Shown here: positions 11,500 to 22,335 of the stretch, piece by piece | Layout: each line of letters begins with the position of its first letter | Position numbering within the stretch: position 1 is the stretch's first letter | Origin: Diabrotica undecimpunctata | Lineage: Eukaryota > Arthropoda > Insecta > Coleoptera > Chrysomelidae | Assembly (NCBI RefSeq): GCF_040954645.1 | Contig: NC_092806.1 | Location: 133,020,476 to 133,084,475 of the forward strand | DNA: 64,000 nucleotides | Direction: 5' to 3' | Position numbers and translations under genes: made by a program | Notes under the pieces: generated by a model | What the model was told of the DNA's origin: nothing | Seen by the model: the letters and a program-made list of their open reading frames with translations, nothing else | The model's database searches: none

Positions 11500-12450
11500 C
11501 CTGAGTAGGACACTCTGTAATCAAGAACTTCTCCTTGGAGGACTATGTGGTTCCTCTCAGCATCACGGCTGTGAAAAGATTTAAATAAAATTAATTACGT
11601 TTTGGAGGCATTGAGTGTAACTCTCCATTTGTTGCGCCACAATTCGGTTTAACTGGTCCTGTCCTCTATCGAACACAGCTGCCTCAGCGTCCCTCTATGT
11701 GTTCCCTCCGAGATGAGTGCAGTATTATCGGCAAATAATAATATTGACTCTGATTTAGTCAACGGGTGGAGGATGTCACTGTTGTAGACTGTGTATAATA
11801 TTGGCGCTAGAATTGAGCCCTGGAGGATTCCAGCTTGTGGAGTGAAGGGTGTTGATAGCGTGTTAGCAACTTCGACACGAATTGTTGAATGAAAGAGATA
11901 GGAGTGGATTATTTTTACGATTGGGGCAGTTAGTCCAGTACGACAGATCTTTTTCATCAGGCCAAACCTGATCGAAGGCCTTTTGGATATCAAGGAGGAT
12001 GCCCATTTTCATTGAGGGCTTGTGATATGAAGGTTGCTGCTTTAATCAATGTATATTGTGCAGAGTGTTCAGCTCTGAATTAAAATTGGAAGGGGGATGA
12101 GAAGATGTGTGTCTAGGAATTCTACGAGTCTCTTTTTTAGGATCTTCTTGTAGACTTTACCTAGGGTGCTGAGTAGTGAGATAGGTCTGTAGGATTCAGT
12201 GCTGGTTGGGCTCTGGTTTAATAATCAGGACTGTGTAGGCTACTTTCCAAGAAGTAGAAAAGTAGTACAACTGAAGACATGCATTGATTATGTAGGTAAG
12301 CAGCGGGATAATACTCTTTGGGAGTTTTTTGAGGCATCTCCTGTGAATGCCGTCTGGGCTAGGACACACAGGTCCAAAGGTCCTACATACCTACTGGCCG
12401 TACCCTATTAGCCATAGGGATGCCCCGTGTTAAGGATGAGAATTTCTCCA
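11500..12450 (-). pseudogene. Jockey-like reverse transcriptase fragment
   Basis: Minus strand, read from about 12450 downwards: DGIHRRCLKKLPKSIIPLL, SWKVAYTVLIIKPEP (the motif before the RT palm), DIQKAFDQVW (motif A Asp), KIIHSYLFHSTIRVEV, GILQGSILAPILYTVY (motif B) and LLFADNTALI (motif C). The frame is broken by several stops and shifts; the longest open piece is 11649-11993. Motif C reads FADN where active enzymes have FADD, a change at a catalytic Asp. No endonuclease or RNase H was found, so this is a dead central RT piece. Confidence 0.78.
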
Positions 12451-13038
12451 ATTATTTCTTGCGTAGGATATTGGTGGACTCAGACACACTGTCTCAGACC
12501 GCTAAGGTTCCAAAGAATTTAATAAATGATAAGGTTTAAATAATTTAAGTAACTATTAAATATTTATGTAAAAAATTGAATACCTTTGTTTGTGATGTTT
12601 TTAAATTCACACTTTGACTACATGATATACTAAACCTTTAATTGTATAAGCATTTTATTAACAATCAGGCAAATATTTGTCAAATACATTATGTGCCTAC
12701 TTCATCCTTTAAACCATTCTGTTATTTGCAATACGTGGTGGAATTATTCTGTTTTAATGAGTCAAAAAACATGTACCTATCTAAAAAATATATATCAAAT
12801 CCTAATAACGAAAAATAGATTGGTTTGATACATCCCAGATGTTGATATCTACTAAAATTATTCATTAACTGTGACTTGCTTTTCGTTCCAAATTGATAAG
12901 GTGATAACAGGAAATTAATTGTTCTTAGTAAAATAAACTAGCAAAATAGTTCTGACTAATTTTTTATAATTGAGATAGAACACCTGGATATTTTGTTAAG
13001 TAATTTAGATGATTTTTTTTACTGTAAATATACATACA
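12451..13038. other. No gene seen
   Basis: AT-rich intronic sequence with no recognisable gene or repeat. Confidence 0.5.
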
Positions 13039-13903
13039 TATTGCTACCTTGAAAGTCAGATATAGTCAGATAAGACCGTCATATATTAAAAACTGTATTT
13101 TTTTGTTTGATAACGCCATAAAGTTGGAAAAGTGTCGTTATTGGACAGAATTGTTAATCGAAAAGTAGGTTCGACGTTTTTCACAATATTGTCATCTTTT
13201 GAGAAATGCCATACTTTCTCAAAAATACAGAAGATAATACAATACTTTCTGTGAAGAATAATGCATTGTTTTGAGTTGTGTCGGTATTGTAAAGAAGTTA
13301 AGGTTATGTTTAAAATGAGTTGTAGTCATAGACATGTTGTAGTATTCTTTTGAGTTATGTCAGTATTTGAGCAAATTATTAAACCGTTTTGAATTTTTGA
13401 CCCCAACTATCTACAAATTATTTCGACTTATGACGTTCTTAAAAAAAATTCAGTTGGAATTATTTCAGATTATAAAAATGTCTCAAAGATTTAGCGATAG
13501 ACTTATACTAAGGTTTACTTCTATCAAAAAAAAAAATGAATGGAGTGTATTATGGAAAGTTAAAAAATGAATGTCCAAACAAAGGTAAGTATATTTTTAA
13601 ATATAATTTACTGCGGAATGACAGTATTTTTTTAGTTTTTACCCTATAGCGTCTTTGTTATTATTTTTATGTGACAAATATACATTTGTAATAAAGCACG
13701 CAAGACAATTTTAATGAAGAAGTAAATTATTTTCAAACACCGAACACATTTTTTTAAGAACGTCACAAATCCAAAATTTTATATCTTAAAATAGGAGTAA
13801 GGAAGTATGGAATTGGATATTTTTAAAATTTTTCTATTTTTTAAATGGCTATTTTAAATTGTCACATTTTGACATATGACGGCCTTCTTCCAAGGTAGCC
13901 ATA
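13039..13903. mobile_element. MITE-like element with imperfect inverted ends
   Basis: The left end carries GCTACCTTG, then ACCGTCATAT (13043-13084). The right end carries the complement of GCTACCTTGGAAGAAGGCCG and then TCATATG (13874-13903), so the ends are inverted copies apart from an extra 18 or so bases on the left. A second inverted pair, GACGTTCTTAAAAAAA (13431 on) and its complement (to about 13766), lies inside. No transposase frame is present. Superfamily not determined. Confidence 0.5.
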
Positions 13904-14049
13904 TGTTTAATATTTATTACTGTATAATATAAAATGTGTGTTCTATTAAAAATAATACTATAAGTAGTTGATACTTCAAAATAATATAGATAATAATGTT
14001 TATATTTATAATACATACACATGAATTTAAAATTTTTAGTTCAGATATT

Positions 14050-14800
14050 CAGATATATTTTCAGAATTCCGCCAATAAGCTTTAAAGACAGATTTCGCTG
14101 TATCCGCATGTATCCGACTCATCACCTTCACATAATATTTCACCAGATGATTTTGTATTCCCAGTTCCAGCATTGCTTCAAAGAGTTTTTTCTATGTATT
14201 GTGTCATAAGCAGGCTTAAATCCACAAACAGGTGATGTGTTTCTATGTTTAGTTCCTTTGTCTTCTCCAGTATTTACCTCAGCGTGGATATTTGGTCAGT
14301 ATTTGATTTACCAGCTAAAAAACCCGTTTGGTTCTTTTTCAAATAACCTTTCTGCATACAATTTTAGGCGGCTATAAAGAAGTGCGGAGAATATTTTAGA
14401 AACTCCGTTTAATAAAGTAATTCCTCTATGGTTGGAGCATTCGAGGTCACCTTTCTTGTATATGGTACAAATTATGCCGGTATTCCAGTCGCTGAGAAAT
14501 GCTTTATCTGTACTCATACACATAATCAGTGTATATAGACATTCACTGAGGTTTTATCTGCCCTTCTTAACCAGTCCTGCTGGCAGATTGTCAGTGCCGG
14601 GAGATTTATTGGTTGACAGCTTATTTATTGCTGACAGTTCGTTTTGTCTTTCTATTTTACTGAAATATTCTCTTCATCAGATTAATAGGTCTTCCTTATT
14701 TGTAATGAGATCGCCATTTTTGTTGTTAAATTGTGTTGTTCTAGGTTGGTATCTTTTTCTCACGTAATTGAAGGCGTTTTCATTACTATGACCTGAAGAG
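14050..14800 (-). pseudogene. LINE reverse transcriptase fragment (RTE-like)
   Basis: Minus-strand reading gives WNTGIICTIYKKGDLECSNHRGITLLNGVSKIF (RT fingers, 14523 down), then SNTDQIST, ILEKTKELNIETHHLFVDL (motif A region) and decayed sequence to about 14050. The IYKKGD...C.N.RGITLLN block is characteristic of insect endonuclease/RT elements and resembles the 543-codon RTE frame at 29334. Several stops interrupt it; motif C is absent. Confidence 0.7.
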
Positions 14801-14922
14801 ATTTTCAGACATTTGATAGACTAAATGCCTTTCTATAAGCATTCTGTCCTGCACAATTTAGACTACATACCACGAATGCAACCAAAATTCAGTATAACTT
14901 CAACCGCTCACATTTTTCTGCA

Positions 14923-15005
14923 CAGGCCTGGATTCCTACTGTAAGGTCTGGCGCATAAGCAAATGTTGCTTATGCGGCAGACCTTACAGTAGGAATCCGG
15001 GCCTG
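14923..15005. repeat. Near-perfect 40-bp snap-back hairpin
   Basis: Arms 14923-14962 and 14966-15005 are complementary at 38 of 40 positions, with a 3-base loop (ATG). The arms begin CAGGCCTGGATTCCTACTGT. A transcript would fold into a long stem. The origin could be head-to-head ends of a deleted transposon or a foldback element. No duplication was recognised around it. Confidence 0.85.
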
Positions 15006-15310
15006 TATCCTGCAACTTGGAAGCACATAGTTTATATGGGATACTCCTGCTCTTTCTATGATTTGCAAAGAAGAATTCGACAACAGGGCCCTGATTCTAA
15101 TTGAGATTTCGACTCAAATCATGTCGAAATTAATATGGCGACGTCGAAATGCGACTTTGCGAGCCTTGCGGATTTCAGCTGAACTAACCAAACGACGTCA
15201 CTAATTTTCGATTTATCGAAATTAATTTCAACTTCAAGAAAGTCGTTGAAATTTCATTTCGAGTCGATATTAATCTGACATGACTGGCTGGACTGGGAGA
15301 AGTGAACTTA

Positions 15311-16185
15311 AGGTCGTATGACACTATGCATTTTCTTGTATCATTTCTTATATCGTTTCTAATGTAGAAAGTTATTTCTGTTTTCTTGTATCTTTTCTTG
15401 CACGTACATTTGTGCTCTGTATGACACTATGCAAGTTCTTCTACTGGATATTGTATGTGATTCGGCACATGATTGATCGAAATTTTGACATCTATAAAAA
15501 TAAGACTGCAGTACCTGAGGACCCCAAGCCAGATGCTACTGATTATTTTTTAAAACACTGTGGTGCAAAAATGAAACAAATAAAATGTCCCAATATTAAA
15601 AAAAATTGGAAACCACAATTTTTGAAGATATTCAACAGGCTGTAATGGAAGACAGAAATAATAAATAATTTGGTTGTAATAATTTGTTTTTTTTTTTTAA
15701 ATTATGTGTTTGAATGGCATGCTCTTGAAATTATACTATCTTATTTGGAGAAATAAAATAATCTTTATACTCATCACGAATTTTTAGTGCGGTTATGTAT
15801 TGTTGTTAGTAATACATCTCCTCCTACTTTCAGTAGTTCCGATGCTATTTGATTCAATCCCTGTGATTTATTGTTTTTCAATTTGGCTACTGCTGTTCTA
15901 ATCTTGGTTATTGTTGGTGGGCACTTTTCTCTGATGTTTGCTTGGTCTAATTGTATATCAAAGTTCTTCTCCAGCCGCCATTATGACAGAAGTTTTACGT
16001 TTTTGCTTTTGCGGCTTTGCGCACAAATTAGCACATTTCTTGTACAAGAAACTGCAATGGACACAAATTCGTGTATCGTTTCTGATATAAGAACTATACG
16101 CTTGTATGACACTACCCATTTTTTTTTGTTATATCAGAAACGATATAAGAAATGACACAAGAAAATGCATAGTGTCATACGGCCT
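15311..16185. mobile_element. MITE-like element with 50-bp inverted ends and TTA duplication
   Basis: Inverted ends of about 50 bp: AGGTCGTATGACACTATGCA from 15311, and inwards from 16185 AGGCCGTATGACACTATGCA, both followed by TTTTCTTGTRTCATTTCTTA. TTA stands outside both ends (15308-15310, 16186-16188), as expected for Harbinger-type insertion. Further shortened copies of the end motif (ATGACACTATGCA near 15420) occur inside. A plus-strand frame, 15412-15645, faintly resembles a BESS-motif tail (YFLKHCGAKMKQ); this is weak. A LINE fragment is nested at 15780-15965. Confidence 0.75.
15780..15965 (-). pseudogene. LINE RT fragment (linker before fingers)
   Basis: Minus strand: PPTITKIRTAVAKLKNNKSQGLN followed by QIASELLKVGGDVLL. 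This corresponds to the conserved EI..AI..LKNNKSPGSDGI.AELLK.GG block just ahead of the RT domain in RTE-like elements. About 60 residues only, inside the MITE at 15311-16185. Confidence 0.65.
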
Positions 16186-16256
16186 TTAGGTTCAGTTTAG
16201 GTAGGCGGTGTTGTGTTTTGATTCTTGCAAGGAAAACTGAGGCAAAAAGTATTAAT

Positions 16257-16496
16257 ATGGCTGCGTTTTACGGACATTTGCTGGTTTTGGAGGAATTAGA
16301 GAGGATAGATATCCGACGCTCACAACGGAGGATAAGAAGAATGTTACGGGATACTGAAAATCCTTTTTCACTAAGTGATGCTCAATTTAGGCAGCAATTC
16401 CGGCTTAATAAACAAGCTGCAAATTATTTGATAAGGGTATTAGAACAATATTTGGAGGAGGGTGTTTATGCCTCTAGGATACCCAAAATGTTTAGG
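16257..16496 (+). CDS. Harbinger transposase first exon (partial)
   Basis: 80 open codons from ATG 16257 to a good splice donor (AGG|GTAAGT at 16497). The protein has ELERIDIRRSQRRIRRMLRD and ENPFSLSDAQFRQQFRLNKQAANYLI. This matches the N-terminal segment of HARBI1-like transposases, in which NPF...D..F...YRL.K....L..L recurs. No downstream exon with DDE residues is found before the element ends at 16926, so only the N-terminal DNA-binding part remains. The exon itself has no stops. Confidence 0.65.
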
Positions 16497-16926
16497 GTAA
16501 GTATTACTAAGCTGCAGTAAATTTAAAAATATATTAGAATATAACCACTAAGTCAAATCTTAGTGGTTATATTAACCTTAGTGGTTATAACTTAAGGATC
16601 TCCCACATCACATTTTTTCTTTCCTTGCCATCTTTTCTTTCAATTCAAAATTTAATTGAGAATGGCCACTATTTATGATTTAACAACTCAAACAAGAAAA
16701 AAAGACGTTCACGTAACGTAAACAAAACAAATATTCAACAAGCGTAGTGCAGCGTGCAGCTAATAAACAAGAGGGCCAACCCAAATTTTCAGCAGTGTCA
16801 AAATGATAAAGTAAATATCCCCAGTTTTAACTACAATCGAAATGAATGAGAATCGCTAGCGATTGCGACTGTCATCGCGTAGTCGATTTTAAATTTCGAC
16901 ATCAAAATTAAATAGAATGAGGGCCC

Positions 16927-17575
16927 AGATAGGGAACGTGAGCTGGGTTTAGACGATCGTGGGTCAGAGTAGTTTTACCCTACTAAGGACTATCTATTTC
17001 AATTTAAATTTTGCTCAATACGAATGGAACCGCATGTTGATGCACTTACTCGAGCTGGGAAAGCCTCTAAGACCGTATTTTCTCTTGTAAAAAGTGACAT
17101 CTTTTAGAGAGTCGAAAGTTTTAAATTAATGTGACTTTACTGGGTAATCGTAGTTCGCTACTATTGTCGTACCGTGTATACCTATAACAATACGATACTG
17201 TATTGATATTGAATGTATTTGAAAACTCTCTAATATCTACATCTCGTATTATTTTTAAACAGTTGCGAACAAAAACTTAATTTGTAGAAATAAACGAATC
17301 AAATGTATACAATGCTCTACTTTTAATAAAGGCTGTCGATTAGAACGTTTCAGGAAATATAAGCCTTATATTTTATTTCCTGCATTGTTTGAATATAGCT
17401 CTTCTGTTTAGCATGCACATATATTATGATTTTCTTTCTTTTTTGGTTAATTTGCAGTCACTTAATTAAAAGATATTTTATGTGAAACCTTAACTAACAC
17501 ACGTTTAAAAACATTAATTGTTTTGTGCACCTTTAAAAGCAATTCTAAACTGTCGTAAAATATATAATTACTTAC
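16927..17575. other. No gene seen
   Basis: AT-rich intronic sequence between the Harbinger element and the TBL2 exon at 17576. Nothing recognised. Confidence 0.5.
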
Positions 17576-17762
17576 CTGACACCACTATAAACTTTCCGCA
17601 TGGTGATATTTTGGCGCATGTATTATTCATAAGGTAAGTATCAAGCACCGACATCTTCTGTCCTTTAAGGTCCCATACAACTAAATCAGTCTTGTTTGAA
17701 CATGTTATGATGAATTTTCCGTTGGATGCGATTCCCATTCCTACAACGTCAGTCTCATGGTG
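17576..17762 (-). CDS. TBL2: TBL2 internal exon (WD-repeat region, second exon in view)
   Basis: Minus-strand exon of 187 bp: acceptor TTTTCATTTCAG above 17762, donor GTAAGT below 17576. It starts in phase 0 and ends one base into a Gly codon. It encodes HHETDVVGMGIASNGKFII, then TCSNKTDLVVWDLKGQ and MNNTCAKISPCGKFIVVSG. Family counterparts are GKFIMTASSDTTVLIWSLKG and MNNTHAAVSPCGRF in vertebrate TBL2 (from memory). The VVWDLKG segment is the Trp-Asp core of a WD blade. Its phases fit the exons at 61660-61880 and 8070-8261. The frame is fully open. Confidence 0.9.
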
Positions 17763-18353
17763 CTGAAATGAAAAAAATTTATTAAATATGAGAAAATAGC
17801 CATACATGTACATATATGTATTATTATGAATTGCAAACTGTGTTGCATTCTGCACATACGATGATCTCAATATAACAATTGAGGTCATCAAAAAAGGAAG
17901 AGAAGATATTATGTTCAATCTAGAACTTGCTGGTTTCTTCCTTTCGCATTGAGTATGTATATTAAAATAAAAAAAATAAAGCCAGAGGACTCTATAAAAC
18001 TCTATTTTAAAAAGAAGTGAAATCAAACATAAATATACATAAATAAACATACAATTATAACTAAACAAGAGTTTATACAAACTTAAATATTAGTTGTTAA
18101 TTAGTTAATTTGGTGTAGAAACGACACCAAAAAGATAACCATTTAATTCCATTACAAAGATAACCATTTAAGGGATAGAACACTGATGGCTCAAACAAAG
18201 CGACAACTACGACGTATTTAACAACTAACCTACCATAGCCGCAAACATACTATACATAAAAAGATAAAAGACAAATTCACTAGAAAACTAAGTTCCTGTA
18301 GCTGGCTGTAGATCATGTATCACAAAAAAAATTTTATTTCAAAATTTTTAGTA
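17763..18353. other. No gene seen
   Basis: Intronic, AT-rich. An open frame running upstream of the exon on the minus strand is just read-through of intron sequence. Confidence 0.5.
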
Positions 18354-18387
18354 AAAGGTATAAATAAAATACCCAAACGGGCTATAA

Positions 18388-18441
18388 CACAAATACAGAA
18401 CGTTTTCGGAATGTAAATTCCATCATCAGTGTAACAAAGTG
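18388..18441 (-). ncRNA. Hammerhead-ribozyme-like motif (minus strand)
   Basis: On the minus strand CUGAUGA (18423-18429) is followed by a 5-bp helix II (GGAAU/AUUCC), GAAA (18404-18407), a tiny helix III (A-ACGU-U) and C at the cleavage position 18398. Helix I pairs UGUA.. after that C with ..UACA just before CUGAUGA. All core bases of a type I hammerhead are present. The very short helix III is typical of Penelope-type copies (known). Confidence 0.7.
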
Positions 18442-18680
18442 CACATGCTATGAGCCACTACAATGTATGAGTGAAAACCCTTTAAATGATATAAATTTAC
18501 AAATATTACAATATTTACATATATTTTGAATTTACAATATATTATATACTATTAAAAATTAAGATGTCTAAGTTACCGTTGGAATTGGTAACATGGCAAC
18601 GTATGGCTCTACATCGATACTCGTAAATTTATATCATTTAAATTTTCACCCATATATTTTAGTGGCTCATAGCATGTGCA

Positions 18681-18732
18681 CTTTGTTACACTGATGATGG
18701 AATTTACATTCCGAAAACGTTTTGTAATTGTG
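18681..18732 (+). ncRNA. Hammerhead-ribozyme-like motif (plus strand)
   Basis: CUGAUGA at 18691-18697, helix II GGAAU/AUUCC, GAAA at 18713-18716, helix III A-ACGU-U, cleavage base U at 18722. Helix I: UGUAAU (18723-18728) pairs with GUUACA (18685-18690), with one G-U pair. Inverted partner of the copy at 18388-18441. Confidence 0.7.
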
Positions 18733-19111
18733 ATATAGTCCGTTTGGGTATTTTATTAATACCTTTTATATATATATATATTTAAAATATAGTATACAGT
18801 AAATAAAACAAAACAAATGCAAAATGTTCAATTGACAATGATGTTCAATCACGATCGCGGCACAGCTGAGATAAAGTTCTAAACAAATATGAAATCTATA
18901 TACCAAGTTAAGGTACTTAATATATGCAGCAACAAAATAAATGGTGTATTGTACCTTACCCAATGAAATGATAGCACTACCCGCTATCGAAAAAGACGTC
19001 TTTAGCGACGTACAGGAACCACAAAAATTGATAATGGACCAGCGTTCACCCCAACTGCATAAAACGACTGTGTCTGTTACAAAACCGAAGGGAAGTGTGT
19101 TAGGTAAACTT

Positions 19112-19139
19112 AACCCACACACACACACACACACACACA
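19112..19139. repeat. (CA)n microsatellite
   Basis: About 13 uninterrupted AC/CA units. Confidence 0.9.
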
Positions 19140-19199
19140 TCTGTGTGCTTTGAGAGATAGAACTCGACTATGATTTTGTAGATAAACATCTCATCTTCA

Positions 19200-19800
19200 G
19201 AACCTCTGTTCTCTACTTGGGAGTTCGTTTTACAAGGACTCTCAACTGGAAGGCCGACGTTCAAACCTTAGATAGGATGAGGCAGAGGTTCAACCTCCTG
19301 AAAGTGCTGTCCGGTAAACTGGGCGGGACATCTTCTAAAACCTTGTTGCACACATACAAAACTTTTGTCAGACCGATAGTCGAATACAAGGCATGCGTCC
19401 ATGTCTCCCTCAAGACACACCAACTTAATGCCATCATGGCTACCGAACGCCGTATATTAAGATACTGCATAAGAAGGGACTGGTCGTATCCATCAGCCCA
19501 CATATGTATACATATTAGCCAATATAACACCAATCAAGGACAGAATCCTAACCCCCAGCAGGAAGTATGTCCTAAGAACCATAGCTGGCTCGAACAACAG
19601 AGAAAAACGAAGACACCTTGTAACCATAGAGGGCAAATTCTCACCAGGCTTCCCATTAGAAAAGTTCCGTTTCCTTGAGCTAAAGTTCTCCACAATACTG
19701 GACACGAACTTCCTGATGAGTATTTCGACATTTTAGAATCATTCCCCATCCAATATCGCAGGTAAAGACTGCGCGCCAATAACGCTGATAAAGAGCCGTT
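19200..19800 (+). pseudogene. Jockey-like RT C-terminal fragment
   Basis: Plus-strand frame: LGVRFTRTLNWKADVQTLD, RFNLLKVLSGKLGGTSSKTLL and YKTFVRPIVEYKACV, then ERRILRYCIRRDWSYP. This is the thumb and post-RT part of jockey-like LINEs, where YLGV..D..L.W..H...... and LLK.L....WG.....LL..YK..IRP..EY recur. A frame change near 19680 leads into LKFSTILDTNFLM. GC-rich 3'-untranslated-like sequence continues to about 20150. The upstream RT palm is missing. Confidence 0.72.
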
Positions 19801-20179
19801 CCAACCACTTGGCTGGTAACCCCTGAAGTACCTAAACTGGCATGCTAGGCAGTTCCCACTTCCTTTTGTGCGCTCCTAGATCTTCTTAGATCGTCCACAC
19901 AATCCAGCCACTTTCAGCTTTCCCCCTGCTCCTTAGTAGTCCACTACTTCTTGACAACAACTTCACGTAATTAACGTTTACCACACCCCCACTACTCCAA
20001 GAGAAAAAAAAGGAGTACCCCATTCCTTGAAGAGGCCCAGGCCTAAACAAGGTAAAAACGTCCATGTCATGTAGATGAAATTCGTCTCTTATCTCACACA
20101 CACTTCTGGTGTTATTTCGCAGATGGCTCGTCTTCTAAATTAGTTCTTAATACCGCTGTGTCCTCGTTTAAATATACTA

Positions 20180-21290
20180 CGGGGAGAATCAAAACTAACA
20201 AAAAGTCTGTTAATCTTTTATAAATGTTTATATATCGTTGCGAAACTGCAACATATTATTATGAATTGCAAAATGTGCCCTTTTTTGCTGTTTTTATACA
20301 AACTTTAATTTTGATTAAGGCTTAATTTTTCAAGACAAATAAAAATTGTTTTAATTAATTAATGATCACAGGGCTAAAATTTTTTTATCTCTAATTACTT
20401 TACGTAGGTTCCAAGTAATATCTATTATGTGTCCTTTGAGAAGAAAATGAACAAATGGGAAGATAAATGAAATTCAATAAGTTTATGATAATAAATTATC
20501 GTACCATTTATTAAATTACTAAATTCAATATAAATTTTAATTAAAACATAAACATATACCTTATGCTCTACTACATTGATTAAATCTAAAATTATTTACT
20601 GTTTAAACATCAATTATCAATATTAATTTCTTACACAAAAGAAGATCTCAGAAATTAATTTTATATCTGTTATGAAAACAAACAAACTGAATAAAATGAC
20701 AAAATTTAGATTGTGTGACCGTTATAAATGTGGTTGAAAATCCTTGTTTTATTTTAAATCAGACTGCCGGCTTGCTGCTGTATCCTTGGATGCTGTGCAA
20801 AAACCCCGTTCCCCTAAGCTGTTTGAAAGTCTCTCACATCCACACTAACGCCCCTACAGTATCTCCAACACCTCCTGGATAATCCTATACCATAGGACAC
20901 ACTTCCTTACTAATTAAAAGGACTTTCTCTTTATAAATTAGCGTTACACATCTATGCTACACCGGTTTATAATTTTGCAGGCTGTGAACTATTATGCACT
21001 TCTTGCGGCACGTTCGACAGACACTTTAAAACAATATACACAATTATTATTATCATTCATAAGTAAACTTTTTTTCTTGTTACTGCAGGCTATGACTTTC
21101 CAACTTTCAACCCACTGCTCCACTCTTCAGAACACAATGTCGCTATCATGCCAGCTCCCTCGGCGACTCTCGGGTCCCAATCTTTCACTTTTGACAAATC
21201 ATCACCTAGCATCATTGACACCACGGCAGTATTTTCAATCAATTTCCAATTTCCATAGTATTTGTATTAAATTTTGCGTAAAAAATTAAG
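20180..21290. other. No gene seen
   Basis: AT-rich intronic sequence. A 111-codon plus-strand frame at 20954 shows no recognisable family and is probably chance. Confidence 0.5.
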
Positions 21291-21294
21291 TGTC

Positions 21295-22226
21295 TGAAAA
21301 GTTAACAAAGGCCTATAGTAAACATGCTATGAACATAACAAGTGTTTCCAAGATGGCCGTGAAGACATTGAAGATTATTAACGTCCCGGACGCCCCAGAA
21401 CATGAAGAACCGATGAAAACGTAAAAAAAGGGCAGAAATGGTTATGAACGACCAACCAATCACAATCAGAGAAGTAGCTGATGAAGTTGGCATATCAATT
21501 GGCATATCAGAAAAATTTGTTCCAAAATTGTTAAATTTTTAAACAAAACCAGCGGCGAATAGAAGTTGCTTAGGAGTCACTAAATTACGTAAACGACGAC
21601 CCAGACTTGCTCAAAAGGGTTATAACAGGTGACGAAATGTAGGTTTATGGATATGACGTCGAAACTAAGGTTCGTCAAGACCAAAAAAGGTTCGACAATT
21701 GCTGTCGAGCGCAAAAGTTACGCTCACTGTGTTCTTTTATTTTAATGGCATAGTGCACCATGAATTTTTGCCACGAGGTCAAACGGTCAATAAACAGTAC
21801 TACCTACAAGTTCAACGTCATCTGCGTGATGCAATCCGAAAAAAGACTGGATTTGTAGAAAAACAACTCATGTTTTTGTGAATTTTGTTCGTGAATTTTT
21901 TTACCAAAGACAATACTGTAATGATGCCCCAGCCACAATATTCGTCAGACATAACTCCGTCTGACTTTTTCCTATTTCTAAAAATAAAGAAAACTTTAAA
22001 GGAACGTCGTTTAACAATCATATATGACGTTAAAAGCGCATCGCTGATAGAACTAAAGTCTATCCCAAAGATTGAGTTTGAGAAGTGTTTCAAGGATTGG
22101 CAGAAGCGTTAGCACAAGTGCATATTATCTTGTGGAGACTACTTTGAACGAGACAACATTAATGTAGATCAATAAATAAATATTTTTTTCAAAAAAAAAA
22201 TCCGGGTATTTTTTGAACACACCTCG
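21295..22226 (+). mobile_element. mariner element remnant, 3' end intact
   Basis: The right end, the complement of CGAGGTGTGTTCAAAAAATA, finishes at 22226 and is followed by TA. This is the typical inverted end of irritans/mori-group mariners. No matching left end was found, so the 5' part is lost. Transposase relics run from about 21340 to 22170. Confidence 0.75.
21340..22170 (+). pseudogene. mariner transposase pseudogene
   Basis: Fragments in shifting frames: DGREDIED (N-terminal), ITGDEM and VYGYD (first catalytic Asp), LTVFFYFNGIVHHEFLP and QTVNKQYYLQVQRHLRDAIRKK. Then come NTVMMPQPQYSSDITPSDFFLF, where SD corresponds to the third Asp of the DD34D enzyme, and the tail KIEFEKCFKDWQKR and HKCI. 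The segment holding the second Asp (LHHDNAPAH in relatives) is deleted or scrambled near 21880. Multiple stops show it is inactive. Confidence 0.85.
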
Positions 22227-22335
22227 TATTTGATTCCGAATATTTTTTCCTATATTAGAAATGTATGTAATACATGACACAATACTCCTTGCGAACAGCT
22301 GAGAAGGACTACAGATCTTGGTTGATCGCATAATA

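Larger units (their letters stand above)
15086..16926 (+). mobile_element. PIF/Harbinger-type element with nested insertion
   Basis: The ends are inverted: GGGCCCTGATTCTA (15086) and, on the other strand, GGGCCCTCATTCTA (16926 back), then ATTTCGAC-type subterminal sequence on both sides. The flanking triplets (ACA and AGA) are not identical, so no clear duplication remains. Inside, a transposase first exon lies at 16257-16496, and a MITE with its own TTA duplication occupies 15311-16185. Confidence 0.65.
8262..17575 (-). other. TBL2: TBL2 intron (about 9.3 kb)
   Basis: Minus-strand intron running from the GTAAGT donor at 17575 to the TATTTATAG acceptor at 8262. It splits a Gly codon after its first base (phase 1). 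It holds a deleted piggyBac, LINE pieces, a MITE, a hairpin and a Harbinger element with nested insertions. The exon phases on either side agree, which supports the boundaries. Confidence 0.85.
18354..18772. repeat. Inverted repeat of Penelope-like type with hammerhead motifs
   Basis: Arms 18354-18503 and 18619-18772 are inverted near-copies of about 150 bp. Each runs from a GGTAT(A)AATA... end through GTTTGGGTATTTTAT, TGTTACACTGATGATGGAAT and GGCTCATAGCATGTGCAC. Each arm contains a hammerhead-like core (separate entries). Inverted terminal copies with such ribozymes are known for Penelope-like retroelements; no RT frame remains between the arms, so the class is inferred. Confidence 0.7.

Noticed and set aside
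15412..15645. Frame with a faint BESS-motif resemblance
   Set aside because: Similarity rests on a few residues (YFLKHCGAKMKQ) and the frame begins inside a MITE end; too weak to list as a gene.
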